Below, piece by piece: positions 39,501 to 49,111 of a DNA stretch of 64,000 nt; the first letter of the stretch is position 1; each line of letters opens with the position of its first letter. The stretch spans positions 62,001 through 126,000 of the forward strand of contig JADIYW010000004.1 of the NCBI GenBank assembly GCA_016705125.1. Direction: 5' to 3'. A program made the position numbers and the translations under genes. The notes beneath the pieces were generated by a model. The model was not told where the DNA came from, made no database searches, and saw only the letters and a list, made by a program, of their open reading frames with translations. The stretch is from Bacteroidota bacterium (GTDB lineage: Bacteria; Bacteroidota; Bacteroidia; Chitinophagales; JADIYW01).

Positions 39501-41881
39501 GCCCAGAATTAATACAATATCAGAATGCCAACCAAAGTTACGATGAAGTAATAAAAAATTTTATTGTAAGACAAAAAGAATTTCAAAGAGTAATAGATGA
39601 CATCCTCATTACAAAGGATGGATCTTCATTTCAGCACTATGTTTTTGTGGGAAGAAGAGGAAGCGGAAAATCAACCTTACTTAGGCGAATACAAGCAGAA
39701 ATAAGCACAAATGACAAGCTAAATCATAAATATATTGCAGTCAACCTTGGTGAAGAACAGTCGGGCATTTATAGATTATATGACCTGTGGGATTATGTGA
39801 TAAGAGACCTAAATTCTATAGGATACAATATACCCAAAATTGATTTTAGACTTTTTAAAGATGACATGAAGGCTTATACAAAGGCGCTCCATCAACAAGT
39901 AATTTCAAGTTTACAAATACAAAAAAAGAAACTTATCCTGCTTGTGGACAACATCGATAGAGTCTTAGATAATCGTGGTAGCCAAGAGGACGCAGCATTG
40001 CTTCGTGAATTATTGATGAACTTCAAAGATATTAGAATTATTGGCAGTAGTACAGTTATGTCCGAACATTTCTGGAGATACGACATGCCATTCTATGAAT
40101 TTTTTAGTATTAAAAGAATAGAGGCATTGACCCTCGATGAAGTAAAAAAACTAATGATTCACTGGAGTAATGTCAAAAACCTGCCAGAAATTGAAAATCT
40201 GATTACAAAATACCCAGGTAAGATTCAGAGTATCAGAATGCTCACCGATGGCATGCCACGCACGATGTTATTATTTGTTGATATGCTAATAAATAGACCT
40301 GAACAAAATGGCTATAATTACCTACAACTAATAGTAGATAGGGCTACACCCATTTATCAAGAAAAGACTTTCCCAACTATCGCCAGCACAAAATAAAGTT
40401 TTAACGGAGTTGGCCTTTGTCTGGGATGCAGCATCTATTGAAGAACTCATTCCTCGGTGCAATATGGATGGCAAAACCATTTCTGCATTACTCAACCAGC
40501 TAAGCCAAAGCCGGCATGTGGAAAAAATAAAAGGAAATACAAAAAATCTACTCTATAGGCTAGAAGAACGATTTTTTAATCTTTGGTTTAATATGACACA
40601 GGGTGGACCTCAGCAGCGGATAGAAGCAAAAGCATTGACAGACTTTTTGGAAAAATGGTATGACGACTCAGAACTAAAAAATATATGCGCTGATTTTATT
40701 GGTTCAGTAAAAAATCGTTCATTAAAAAGAGACTATGCAGAATCGATGACTTTGGCACTGCTCCATAGTGAAAAGATTAATGATCAAGAAAAGGAAAATC
40801 TATATAAGACCATTTCAAAAAGCGGCTTAGTCGATATTAATGTATTAGGAGAGCCAAGTAAATATTACGGAAAAAAAGAAGATGAATTAAAAAAAATATC
40901 TGATGAAAAAGATTATAAAAAAATCATAGAATTATTACCTATATCAGATAAGGAAAAAGGAGTAAAATACTTTGGAATAGGTTATTTATATTTTGAATTA
41001 GAAAATTTTTCAAAAGCTGAGTATTATTATTTATTAGCAATAGAAAAAGGATATAATAAAACTTATAATAATCTTGCTGTTCTTTATGAAAAACAAAGAA
41101 AGATAAAGGACGCAGAAAATATTTAAAATTGGCAATAGATAATGACAATTTTGATGCTCTATTTAACATTGCAATACATTATCAAAAACAGGGAAAAGAA
41201 AAAGAAGCCGAACAATATTATTTATTAGCAATAAAAAAAGAAATTATAGATGCGTTAAATAATCTTGCATTCCTTTATGAAAAACAAGGAAAAGAAAAAG
41301 AGGCTGAACAATATTATTTATTGGCAATAAAAAAAGAAAATATTGATGCATTAAATAATCTTGCATTATTTTACCAAAAACAAGGAAAAGAAAAGGATGC
41401 AGAAAAATATTATTTATTGGCAATAGAAAAAGGAAATATTGATGCTATCTATAATTTGACTCTAATGTATTATCAAAAAAACAATAAACAAAAACTAAGA
41501 AATCTTATCGAAAGGCTGCAAGAAAAAGATCTCAATTTATTTAAAGAAAAATATTCGCAATTTTTATCATTCATTTTTTTATATCTGGGTGAAATGGATG
41601 ATTTTAAAAAAATATCAGATCGATTTCTTGTTCAAACAGAAACACTCGTGTCAAGTATGTTTTTAAACTCCTTACTCATCCACAAACAAACCAATTGGGT
41701 CATCAATTATTTCAAAATCAATAATACTGCCCTCGAACAATACAAACCTATCTATTATGCTACCTTAACTTTGGCAGGCAATAATGACCAAGAACTCCTG
41801 AAAATGCCTCCTGAAATTGAAGAAAATGTAACAGATATTATCGCTTCAATCAAAAAGAAGCAACAATTCTATTATGGGTAA
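39497..41881 (+). pseudogene. STAND ATPase with C-terminal TPR repeats, two frameshifts
   Basis: The start ATG 39497 overlaps the previous stop. Frame 1 holds the ATPase: P-loop FVGRRGSGKSTLLRRI, Walker B LILLVDNIDRVLD. The reading passes to frame 2 near 40370 (RLSQLSPAQNKVLTELAFVW: a winged-helix region), and back near 41115, in the middle of a TPR (DAE, then LKLAIDND). The TPR part has three nearly identical units of about 32 residues (KEAEQYYLLAIKKE, then DALNNLA). Whole product about 795 residues: sensor-type repeats behind a switch ATPase. With the partner upstream it could be a defence or signalling pair; not proven. Confidence 0.75.
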
Positions 41882-42339
41882 ATATTCACTTTATAAAAAA
41901 AGGAAATAGTGTTACCAATTAAAGAAACAAAAACAAGGAAGGGATTTCAATTTAATGGATTACTCAAATATACTAGGTTTGACAAGTACTCCTAACAACC
42001 TATGGCCTCAAAAGCATGAAACATGCAGGCGTATTTGAAAAAGTGATAACAATGGATGTTTTGAATGAAAACATAAGGGAAATTTGATTTAAACAAATTC
42101 TGAAAATAAAAAAATTGGATGGGAATTTTGGATGTGGGAAATTTGGATTCAGCGGGAAAAAAAACAACTTTTTAAAAATTAACTGCTTTATTTCAGTTCT
42201 GTTTGTTAGGCATTTTTTAAAATTTATTTGATTTAAAATTTGGCTTTGAGTGGCATTTGATAAAACTTTGTTATTAGTTTATACTTTTCCACTGGCAAGT
42301 GCAACTTGGTAATGAATTTTAATTAAGTGTTTTATTAAT
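41882..42339. other. Intergenic with duplicated ATPase gene tail
   Basis: No gene. The first third contains the second direct-repeat copy; the rest is AT-rich sequence in which I see no signal. Confidence 0.6.
41996..42088 (+). repeat. Direct repeat, second copy (gene tail without a gene)
   Basis: Matches the 3' end of the ATPase gene at 37974-38068, including GTATTTGAAAAAGTGA and the terminal GAAATTTGAT. It has no body in front of it, so it is a scar of a duplication or of a lost second ATPase gene. Confidence 0.8.
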
Positions 42340-43611
42340 TTATTCTTTATTCAAATTATCAAATTTGGTTTTCATTGTTAAATTACCGTAAGTTAATTTT
42401 TTAATAGTTAAATCTTCCGCTTTTTGGTTTGCAAGTCGAAGGTTATTGTCGGAGGATAATAAAGCGTCTTTTGTCTTTTGCAAATGGTCAATGGTTTTAT
42501 CTATCTCGTCGATAGCAGTTTTAAATTTTCTACTTGCCATTTCATAATTTTTGGCAAACCCTTCTTTGAAAGTATTTATTTTTTCTTCAAAATTAGTAAT
42601 ATCAACATTTTGATTTCTCACCAAGGCAAGTTCAGCTTTGTATTGTAAGGAGTTCATAGCTGCGTTTCGGAGTAAGGTAATTATTGGAATGAAAAATTGA
42701 GGTCTTACAACATACATCTTGGGATATTTATGTGAAACGTCAACAATTCCAGAATTGTAATATTCACTGTCCGCTTCTAAAAGAGAAACAAGAACAGCAT
42801 ACTCACATTTTTTTTCATTGCGATCTTTGTCGAGTTCCTTTAAAAAGTCTTCATTCCTTTTCTTAGTAGCTGTTTCATCTCCTTCATTTTTCATTTCAAA
42901 CATTATTGAAATTATTTCATTTCCTGCCTCATCACTTTCTTTATAAATGAAATCGCCCTTACTACCAGATTTTGAGTCATTATCTTTTTCAAAATAAGCT
43001 CTTTGAAAAGCTGTTGCTCTTAGCTTGTTAAACTCTGTCTCACAATGTTGTTCAAGAGTTTCACCTATCATTTTTGTTGATAGTTTTAACTTCATATCTT
43101 TTCGGAGTGCAATTTCTTCTTCTTTATGCTTAATTATGGCGTCTTTTGCTTTCAGTTCCGCTTGATATTTTTCACTTATTGACTTTTCAAGAAGTTGTTT
43201 TTCAGTGTCTTTGATTTTTACAATGTTTACCAAATCATCCCGTTCTTTTTCAACCTTTTGGGTGGCTTCAGTAATAGCAAGTTTTTTCTCAACTTCTGCG
43301 TTTTCAAGTTTGGATTTTGCTTGTAATATTTCTGTTTCTTTTTCTGCCAATTTTTTCGAAAGTTCAATTTCCTTTTGAGCTTTGAGTTCAGCTAATTCCT
43401 TGTCTTTATTGTTAAGTTGTTCTTGCAGTGTATTTTTAATATTCGCTTCTGCCAACTTTACTGCACTTTCTTTTTCCTTTTCGGCAAGTGCAAGTCGGTT
43501 AAGAATTTCTTCTTCAAATTGGTGGTCACGAACTTGTTTAAGAATGTCAGCAAAACCGGCTTCGTCAATTTTGAATGCTTTTTTACAATTTGGGCAAATT
43601 ATTTCGTTCAT
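42340..43611 (-). CDS. DUF2130 protein: coiled coil plus PD-(D/E)XK-like domain
   Basis: 423 residues: an N-terminal zinc-ribbon-like CPNCKKAF (residues 5-12, two Cys), a long coiled coil (about 40-190), then the DUF2130 core with SKSGSKGDFIYKES and IMFEMKNEGDE, whose GD...E.K spacing recalls a PD-(D/E)XK nuclease active site. Last gene of the dnd run on the minus strand, about 60 bases after dndB. Members are found beside DNA-modification and defence genes; activity unproven. Confidence 0.8.
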   Translation of the reverse strand: MNEIICPNCKKAFKIDEAGFADILKQVRDHQFEEEILNRLALAEKEKESAVKLAEANIKNTLQEQLNNKDKELAELKAQKEIELSKKLAEKETEILQAKSKLENAEVEKKLAITEATQKVEKERDDLVNIVKIKDTEKQLLEKSISEKYQAELKAKDAIIKHKEEEIALRKDMKLKLSTKMIGETLEQHCETEFNKLRATAFQRAYFEKDNDSKSGSKGDFIYKESDEAGNEIISIMFEMKNEGDETATKKRNEDFLKELDKDRNEKKCEYAVLVSLLEADSEYYNSGIVDVSHKYPKMYVVRPQFFIPIITLLRNAAMNSLQYKAELALVRNQNVDITNFEEKINTFKEGFAKNYEMASRKFKTAIDEIDKTIDHLQKTKDALLSSDNNLRLANQKAEDLTIKKLTYGNLTMKTKFDNLNKE

Positions 43612-43673
43612 AATTCTTGACGTTTTAGTTGGATTCTGACGTTTGGAAATTTGTTTTGCTTTAATGCTATGTT

Positions 43674-44897
43674 TTATAATTGTTGAATATGGTTATTGTA
43701 AACCTGATTGTTTAATTCGTATACCCTTGTCATTTCGTTATGAAATTCATTTTGATTTTTATATTTTCCTAGAATAAACAGTAAAAGATTATTTTTTAAT
43801 TTAGCATTGCCACCTAACATTTTTCCATTCCAAAAAATGTATTTCCAAATATTCCCACTTAAATCAAAATCAATATTTCTTAATTTTTCTGAAAATTCAT
43901 TTAACCCATTAGAGTCAAATCTAGTAAATGCGTTTGCTAACAATTCTTGACCAACAGGCCTTAAAAGTAAACTACCACCTGATTCACTAGAACGATAAAT
44001 AGGAGTGCCATTAAGTTCTATATTATTTTCTCCATTTATGTATTGAACTATTTCAGGGAATGTTTCAAAGTAGTTATTCCAAAATAAATTCGATTTAGCG
44101 AATAACTCGTCAATTATTTGTTGGTTTGGTCTTGATGTATAAAAGGATTTTGGTTTAGAATATAGTTTTTTATTAATGTTATAGATTGTTACCAATGTTG
44201 TGAATGATGAATTATCACTATTTGAAATTGCACCCGTTTGTGATTTAGACAAAGCTGCTTCTTTGGATAAAATAGGGTGTTCCATTACCAATTTTCTAGC
44301 ATTGATTGAAGCTACATCATCTTCATCCAAAATAATTAATTCTGCTCCTCTAGGTTTTTCAGCATATTTATTTAGAACGGTGAAAAGCCTTCTAGTTTTA
44401 TCGACTTGTGTATGGTTATGAATTACAAATATTACAGGGATTTCATAATCTCCAAGTTCAGGTTTTTCTTCAAATGCTTTTCTAATTCCTTTTAATCTAT
44501 GTTGACCGTCAAGAGCAAAAACTTCCTCATCTCCTTTAAGTGTTAAAATACCAAATTTACTTCCTAAAAAATTAATGTCGTTTTCATTAAGTATATTTCC
44601 ATCAATTTCAATTTTTTCAAATAAGTCAATATCAGTCCATTTCGGACTTCCTTTATGTACAGCTACTATTAAGCTATTCATAAACCGTTCATCATTGGTT
44701 TCTAAATATTTAGTTATATTCTTAATACGGTTTTGTTTGATTTCTCTCTGGAGAATTTTATTAATATTCTTTGTATAGAGTGAAGACTCTGAAACTGTAA
44801 TAACTCTGTTGTCATTAACAAGGTCTTTAACTTTTATTACTGTAGAATAATAAGTCCAAAACCCTATGTTGCCTCGTAAACACGCTAAATTTATCAT
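43674..44897 (-). CDS. dndB: DndB-like DGQHR-domain protein
   Basis: 407 residues with the family's signature DGQHRLKGI (about 130-138) followed by IPVIFVIHN and the TRRLFTVLNKYAEKPRG block. DndB represses or tunes phosphorothioate modification by the Dnd enzymes. It lies 11 bases after the GIY-YIG gene. Here it is downstream of dndC-D-E on the same strand, whereas in well-studied systems it is usually the leading gene. Confidence 0.85.
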   Translation of the reverse strand: MINLACLRGNIGFWTYYSTVIKVKDLVNDNRVITVSESSLYTKNINKILQREIKQNRIKNITKYLETNDERFMNSLIVAVHKGSPKWTDIDLFEKIEIDGNILNENDINFLGSKFGILTLKGDEEVFALDGQHRLKGIRKAFEEKPELGDYEIPVIFVIHNHTQVDKTRRLFTVLNKYAEKPRGAELIILDEDDVASINARKLVMEHPILSKEAALSKSQTGAISNSDNSSFTTLVTIYNINKKLYSKPKSFYTSRPNQQIIDELFAKSNLFWNNYFETFPEIVQYINGENNIELNGTPIYRSSESGGSLLLRPVGQELLANAFTRFDSNGLNEFSEKLRNIDFDLSGNIWKYIFWNGKMLGGNAKLKNNLLLFILGKYKNQNEFHNEMTRVYELNNQVYNNHIQQL

Positions 44898-44908
44898 AGT
44901 CTTTATTT

Positions 44909-45427
44909 TTAATATAAATTTCTTGTTTGCTCAGTCTTACCACCAATTTTCGAATTTAGGGGCGGAACAATTTTCTTTATCATTTCATCTTCCAATTCAG
45001 TAATTTCCTCGTCTGTAAGATGGTTAAGTGAATAAAAAAAAACGTGAGTGTAATCTGGCCATAAATTCGTCAATAATACTTTATTCAAACTCCCATTTAC
45101 ATTGCCTATCAAGCCTTTATATTCATCAAATCTTCTAAAAAAATTATAGCTACTTTCTCCTTCCCTGACTCTACCAATATATAAAAGATGGTATAATTCT
45201 GGAGAAAAAGGGTGATTTGGCTCAAGAAAAAACATATAAATGCCTTTATTATTTCTCAAAGCTGCTGGCATATTCGTTTTAATGTTTTCGTCAAATCTTA
45301 TTCTAATTGGAGCAGGTAAAGCGTTCATTGCTAATGTGCTCCAAGAATTGGGATTGTGTATTACATTTAAAAGATACCTATTCTCAACAAAATGATTATT
45401 TATTGCTTCTACACTTAATACCGGCAT
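44909..45427 (-). CDS. GIY-YIG nuclease-like protein inside the dnd operon
   Basis: 172 residues. GIY (62-64) and YIG (83-85) are 18 residues apart, followed by a candidate catalytic Arg in FFRRF (about 98-99), then LEDEMIKKIVPPLN (about 145-158), which fits the Glu and the Asn/Pro positions of the fold. The first 55 residues are an unknown domain. The gene is wedged between the dndE fusion (2 bases) and dndB (11 bases), so it is surely cotranscribed. A nuclease acting on modified or unmodified DNA is the natural guess; not demonstrated. Confidence 0.78.
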   Translation of the reverse strand: MPVLSVEAINNHFVENRYLLNVIHNPNSWSTLAMNALPAPIRIRFDENIKTNMPAALRNNKGIYMFFLEPNHPFSPELYHLLYIGRVREGESSYNFFRRFDEYKGLIGNVNGSLNKVLLTNLWPDYTHVFFYSLNHLTDEEITELEDEMIKKIVPPLNSKIGGKTEQTRNLY

Positions 45428-45429
45428 AA

Positions 45430-47004
45430 CTAACTCGCATAAAATTGTTTCAACTCAAACAACTCACCTTTTGTAAATTCCTTAATATTGGAAATGGCTT
45501 GACCTTTTTGGATTTTTTCTAGGCTTCTTGCTGCTTTGATTCCATCTTTTTCAGTAAACCCAAGAAATTTGTTAATGGTTTTTGTGTTTGTTTTATCCTT
45601 GATATCTAACAAAAATGTCATTTCACAATTACTAGAAAAATTATATTCTGACTGTGTAAACTCACTTATTCCCTGTGATAAAAGTATTATTGAAATTTCT
45701 TTTGAACGAATTTCTCTTAAAATTTTGTCTAAAATATCGTGATATTTTTTCTCCTTAAAAATTACATGAGCTTCATCAATTAACAATACATATCGCATAC
45801 CTCTAAAACCGTTTTCGGTTGGTGTGCTATCCATATTCATAAATGTATTGTAGATATAATTGATTATCAAAAACAATGAAGTGAAACGTACTGAATTTGA
45901 TAAATCACCGGATAAAGACAAATAGATGTTTTGATTTAAAAAGGTTGCTCCCTTTTTTGGGTCTTTAAAAATATTGTAACGACTTAATTCGTCAATAATT
46001 TCAGTTAATGTATCTCGTTTGTCTCCTACAATTTCTAATAGTTTTTCATTGATTTCGGGGAAACTTGGGTATTCTCCTGGTTTTTTGGTCATAAAAGCTT
46101 CTAAGGTTGCATCACGTAATGTTCCTCTTTGTTTGATGCCAATATTTGAATATTTACAAATGATGTCCACAAATTTGTCAACTCCCATTTGCTTATTTAC
46201 TTCATTAATGCTATCAATGAACGATAGCGGATTTACTGGAAATGGCGTATTTGGAGCATCAATGAATGATGCCTTTGTTTTATCAAAAAATGGTTGAAAA
46301 TATTTTAAATCATCATCTTTTAAACCTTTAAAATCAAGATAAATAAAACTCACGTGATGATTGGATTCACTACTTATTTGATTAAGCAACTCTAAAGCAA
46401 ATTGCGTTTTTCCTGTTCCTGAACTTCCTGCAACTGCAATATGACAGTTATTGTAAACATTTGTATCGTTGAAGCCAAGTAAAATATCTTCATTTGTTGA
46501 AGTATTTTTGCCAACATTGATTTTTATAGGTTCTTTAAAGAATGTTTTTTCAATGTTTTGGCTGTTGTTTTTTACAGCATCTAGGCTTACTGTTACTGTA
46601 TCAAGCATTGAAATTCCTTTGTCTAAATGCTCAATCAAGAAATCGAAAAACGTATAATTGTTATTGTTATTAAACAAGTTATCCATTAACTCCAAACCGT
46701 GGTCAATATGAAGTTTTACATATTTCGGAATGTTTTCGTGCGTTTTGTAAATGCCATAATATTGCGAGATTAAGGCAACAAAAAAATCTCTATATTTTGC
46801 ATCAAAAAGAATATGTTCTTTGTACTCTTTACCTTTAGAATCGTACAAATTAAATTCAGAATTACTGAATTTTCTGCCATTTTGCAAAGAGTAACCCAAA
46901 GCAATTCTTGCAATTACGTTTTCTTTAGTGCCAACAGGTAGTTTGTTAGTGAGTTTTCTAACAATTTCTTGATTGGCTTCTGAAGTTCTTATATTAATCT
47001 GCAT
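45430..47004 (-). CDS. dndE: DndE domain fused to a HerA/FtsK-like ATPase
   Basis: 524 residues. Residues 1-120 match DndE (INIRTSEANQEIVRKLT, then NVIARIALGYSLQ), normally a separate protein of about 110-130 residues that binds nicked DNA in phosphorothioation. The remaining 400 residues form a P-loop ATPase: Walker A GSSGTGKTQ (193-201), FIYLDFKGL, Walker B VLLIDEAHVIF and an arginine-finger-like REIRS segment with ILLSQG, as in HerA-type translocases. The first codons overlap the 3' end of dndD by 11 bases. Confidence 0.82.
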   Translation of the reverse strand: MQINIRTSEANQEIVRKLTNKLPVGTKENVIARIALGYSLQNGRKFSNSEFNLYDSKGKEYKEHILFDAKYRDFFVALISQYYGIYKTHENIPKYVKLHIDHGLELMDNLFNNNNNYTFFDFLIEHLDKGISMLDTVTVSLDAVKNNSQNIEKTFFKEPIKINVGKNTSTNEDILLGFNDTNVYNNCHIAVAGSSGTGKTQFALELLNQISSESNHHVSFIYLDFKGLKDDDLKYFQPFFDKTKASFIDAPNTPFPVNPLSFIDSINEVNKQMGVDKFVDIICKYSNIGIKQRGTLRDATLEAFMTKKPGEYPSFPEINEKLLEIVGDKRDTLTEIIDELSRYNIFKDPKKGATFLNQNIYLSLSGDLSNSVRFTSLFLIINYIYNTFMNMDSTPTENGFRGMRYVLLIDEAHVIFKEKKYHDILDKILREIRSKEISIILLSQGISEFTQSEYNFSSNCEMTFLLDIKDKTNTKTINKFLGFTEKDGIKAARSLEKIQKGQAISNIKEFTKGELFELKQFYAS

Positions 47005-49110
47005 ATAGCTCGTTGTATGTTTTAATTAATTGGTCTGGAACAGATTCAACAAATTTTGAAGCGTCCAAACTAAAATTATGTATCAAATATGCCTTGCTTA
47101 TTTTTGGTTTCAATAAGTTGAATTCACTTTCAGTCAATTCTTTATGAATCAAGGGGAAAAGCACCACTTGCTTAGAAACATTTGGATAAAATTCTTTGAT
47201 TACATTTTCTGCGTGGTCACGGTCGAATTTCTGCATTGGTGAGTCTATGAAAACAGGGAATTCAATATCCGATTCATCAACCAATGCTTTTAAAAGGGCA
47301 GAAGCATACATTTGTCTTTCACCCATTGAAAGCGAACCTTTATCAATCTTTTCATTTCGCGAATTAAATAAATTAATATCCACATCATCACCTGATTGGT
47401 TGATGTCAACTGCAACTTTTTTGATAAAGCCTTTTTTGTGCATAAGAGTATTTAGCTCATTCAAAATACCTTGCTCTAAAGACATTTTCTTCTCCTCTTT
47501 CAATGATTTAATGAAAGTTCTCAGTTTTGTTATTAATTCTTGTGCCTTCTCTTCTTTTGAACTGTATTTTCTAGAATCATCAATTTTTTTTCTTAATTCT
47601 TCTTGACGTTGTTTTAATCTTTTACGTTCATTTATTAAACCACCTTTTTTTTCAGATAATTCATAAATTTCCGTTTCAATTGACAACACTCTTTTGTCTA
47701 GTCGTTCTTTTTCATTTCTTAAATTTGAAATATATTCATCTTCTGCATTTTTTTCAGCATCATTCTTTTTCCTACGAATCGAATCTAGTTGATTTTTTGA
47801 GCGAGAATAGTCATCATTCAGTCGTGTAAACACTTCTTTAAAAGTATGCTTTAAGTTGTTTACTAAACCATTTAATTCGTTGGTTTCTGCATCTGAAAAA
47901 TCGTGTAATGCCTCAAAGTTAGATGGCAATTCTGGAGCATCAGCAAAAAAGTGTTTTCTTACTAGGTTTTTGATTTGGTTCTCGTAAAAATTTCTGATTT
48001 CCGTTGGAATAGCAGTTGGAAATGATTTTTTCTCTTGCTCAATATCATCAAGGATTTTGTTGGTTTTTCTCCAACATCTTCCTGAATAAATTTGTTTGTT
48101 CTATAATTTTTCTCGTTTGTTAATTGAATTGAAACTTCCATTAAAGTTTCACCTGCTAATCCAAAAGGAATCAAATCAAAAAGTTCTTTTAAATCGTCTT
48201 GAAGTAATGAAAGTTTACTATTTAAAATACCTTCTTCTTCTTTTAATTTGTTTAATTGTTCAAGAGTCATTTGATTGCCTTCTTGAATCAATTTTCTTTG
48301 AATATCATTAGAAGCATTTGCCTTTTCTAATTTTTCGTCATTGATTTTTTGAATTGATTTTTCAATTTCTTCAATGTCAATTTGGGTTTTATCAATATCT
48401 GCAATAATTTGACTTAATTCAGACTTTTCTTGTGGTTTTGCAGATTTCTTTCTGTACTCATCTTGAATAGATTCAAGTTGGTCTTTTAAGTCTTCATACT
48501 TCTTAATCCCCAAAACTTCTGTATAAGCTTTGCTTAAAAGTCGTCTTTGTTCGGGAGAATTAATTTCTGCAAGTGAAACGATTTTTTCAGCATCAAAAAA
48601 GAAAAACTTAGCAATTTCGATAGGAAGAATAAAATCACGAATAAAAATTTCTTCACCATCTTGTTTACCATCAGTTGTTAAATCCTGAATTAATTCATTT
48701 TGAAAACCGTCAACAAGAACTTCCACTTTATCACTAGCACTTGTAACAATGTCATAAGTCCGTGTGATTTTAATTTCATTGCAAGTGATTTCAGGAATTT
48801 TCACGTCACGAAAAGTAACAGAAACAGAAAATTTTGTATCTCCCTCTGATTTTGCTAATCTATTTAAACTATTGCCAATATACTTTCCATATCCTCCTTT
48901 GTCTCCGATTTCTTTTTGATAAAGCTCATCAACATTTTGCATATTTTTACCATAAAGACACCAAACAAGCGACATTAAAAAAGTAGTTTTTCCAAAACCA
49001 TTTTTACCGCTTACGACAATTATGTTTTTGTCTTTCTCAGGCGATAAATTAATTTTGTTAACTCCTTTATATATTCTAAAGTTGTTTAACTCTATTTCCT
49101 TTATGTACAT
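46994..49110 (-). pseudogene. dndD: DndD, SMC-like ATPase, one frameshift
   Basis: The N-terminal part (49110-47962) has IELNNFRIYKG, Walker A GKNGFGKTTF (about 35-44) and coiled coil. The C-terminal part (47929-46994) has coiled coil, the signature LSMGERQMYASALL and Walker B FPVFIDSPMQKFD. Reading through the junction in the second frame gives NKILDDIEQEKKSFPTAIPT, then HFFADAPELPSNFEAL, so one indel near 48065, next to an A run, breaks an otherwise whole gene of about 700 codons. DndD supplies ATP-driven DNA handling in the Dnd complex. Confidence 0.85.
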
Positions 49111-49111
49111 A

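Noticed and set aside
41180..41470. Direct repeats with a period near 96 bases, at first sight array-like
   Set aside because: They are in frame and encode near-identical TPR units; the unit is far longer than a CRISPR repeat and has no spacer structure.
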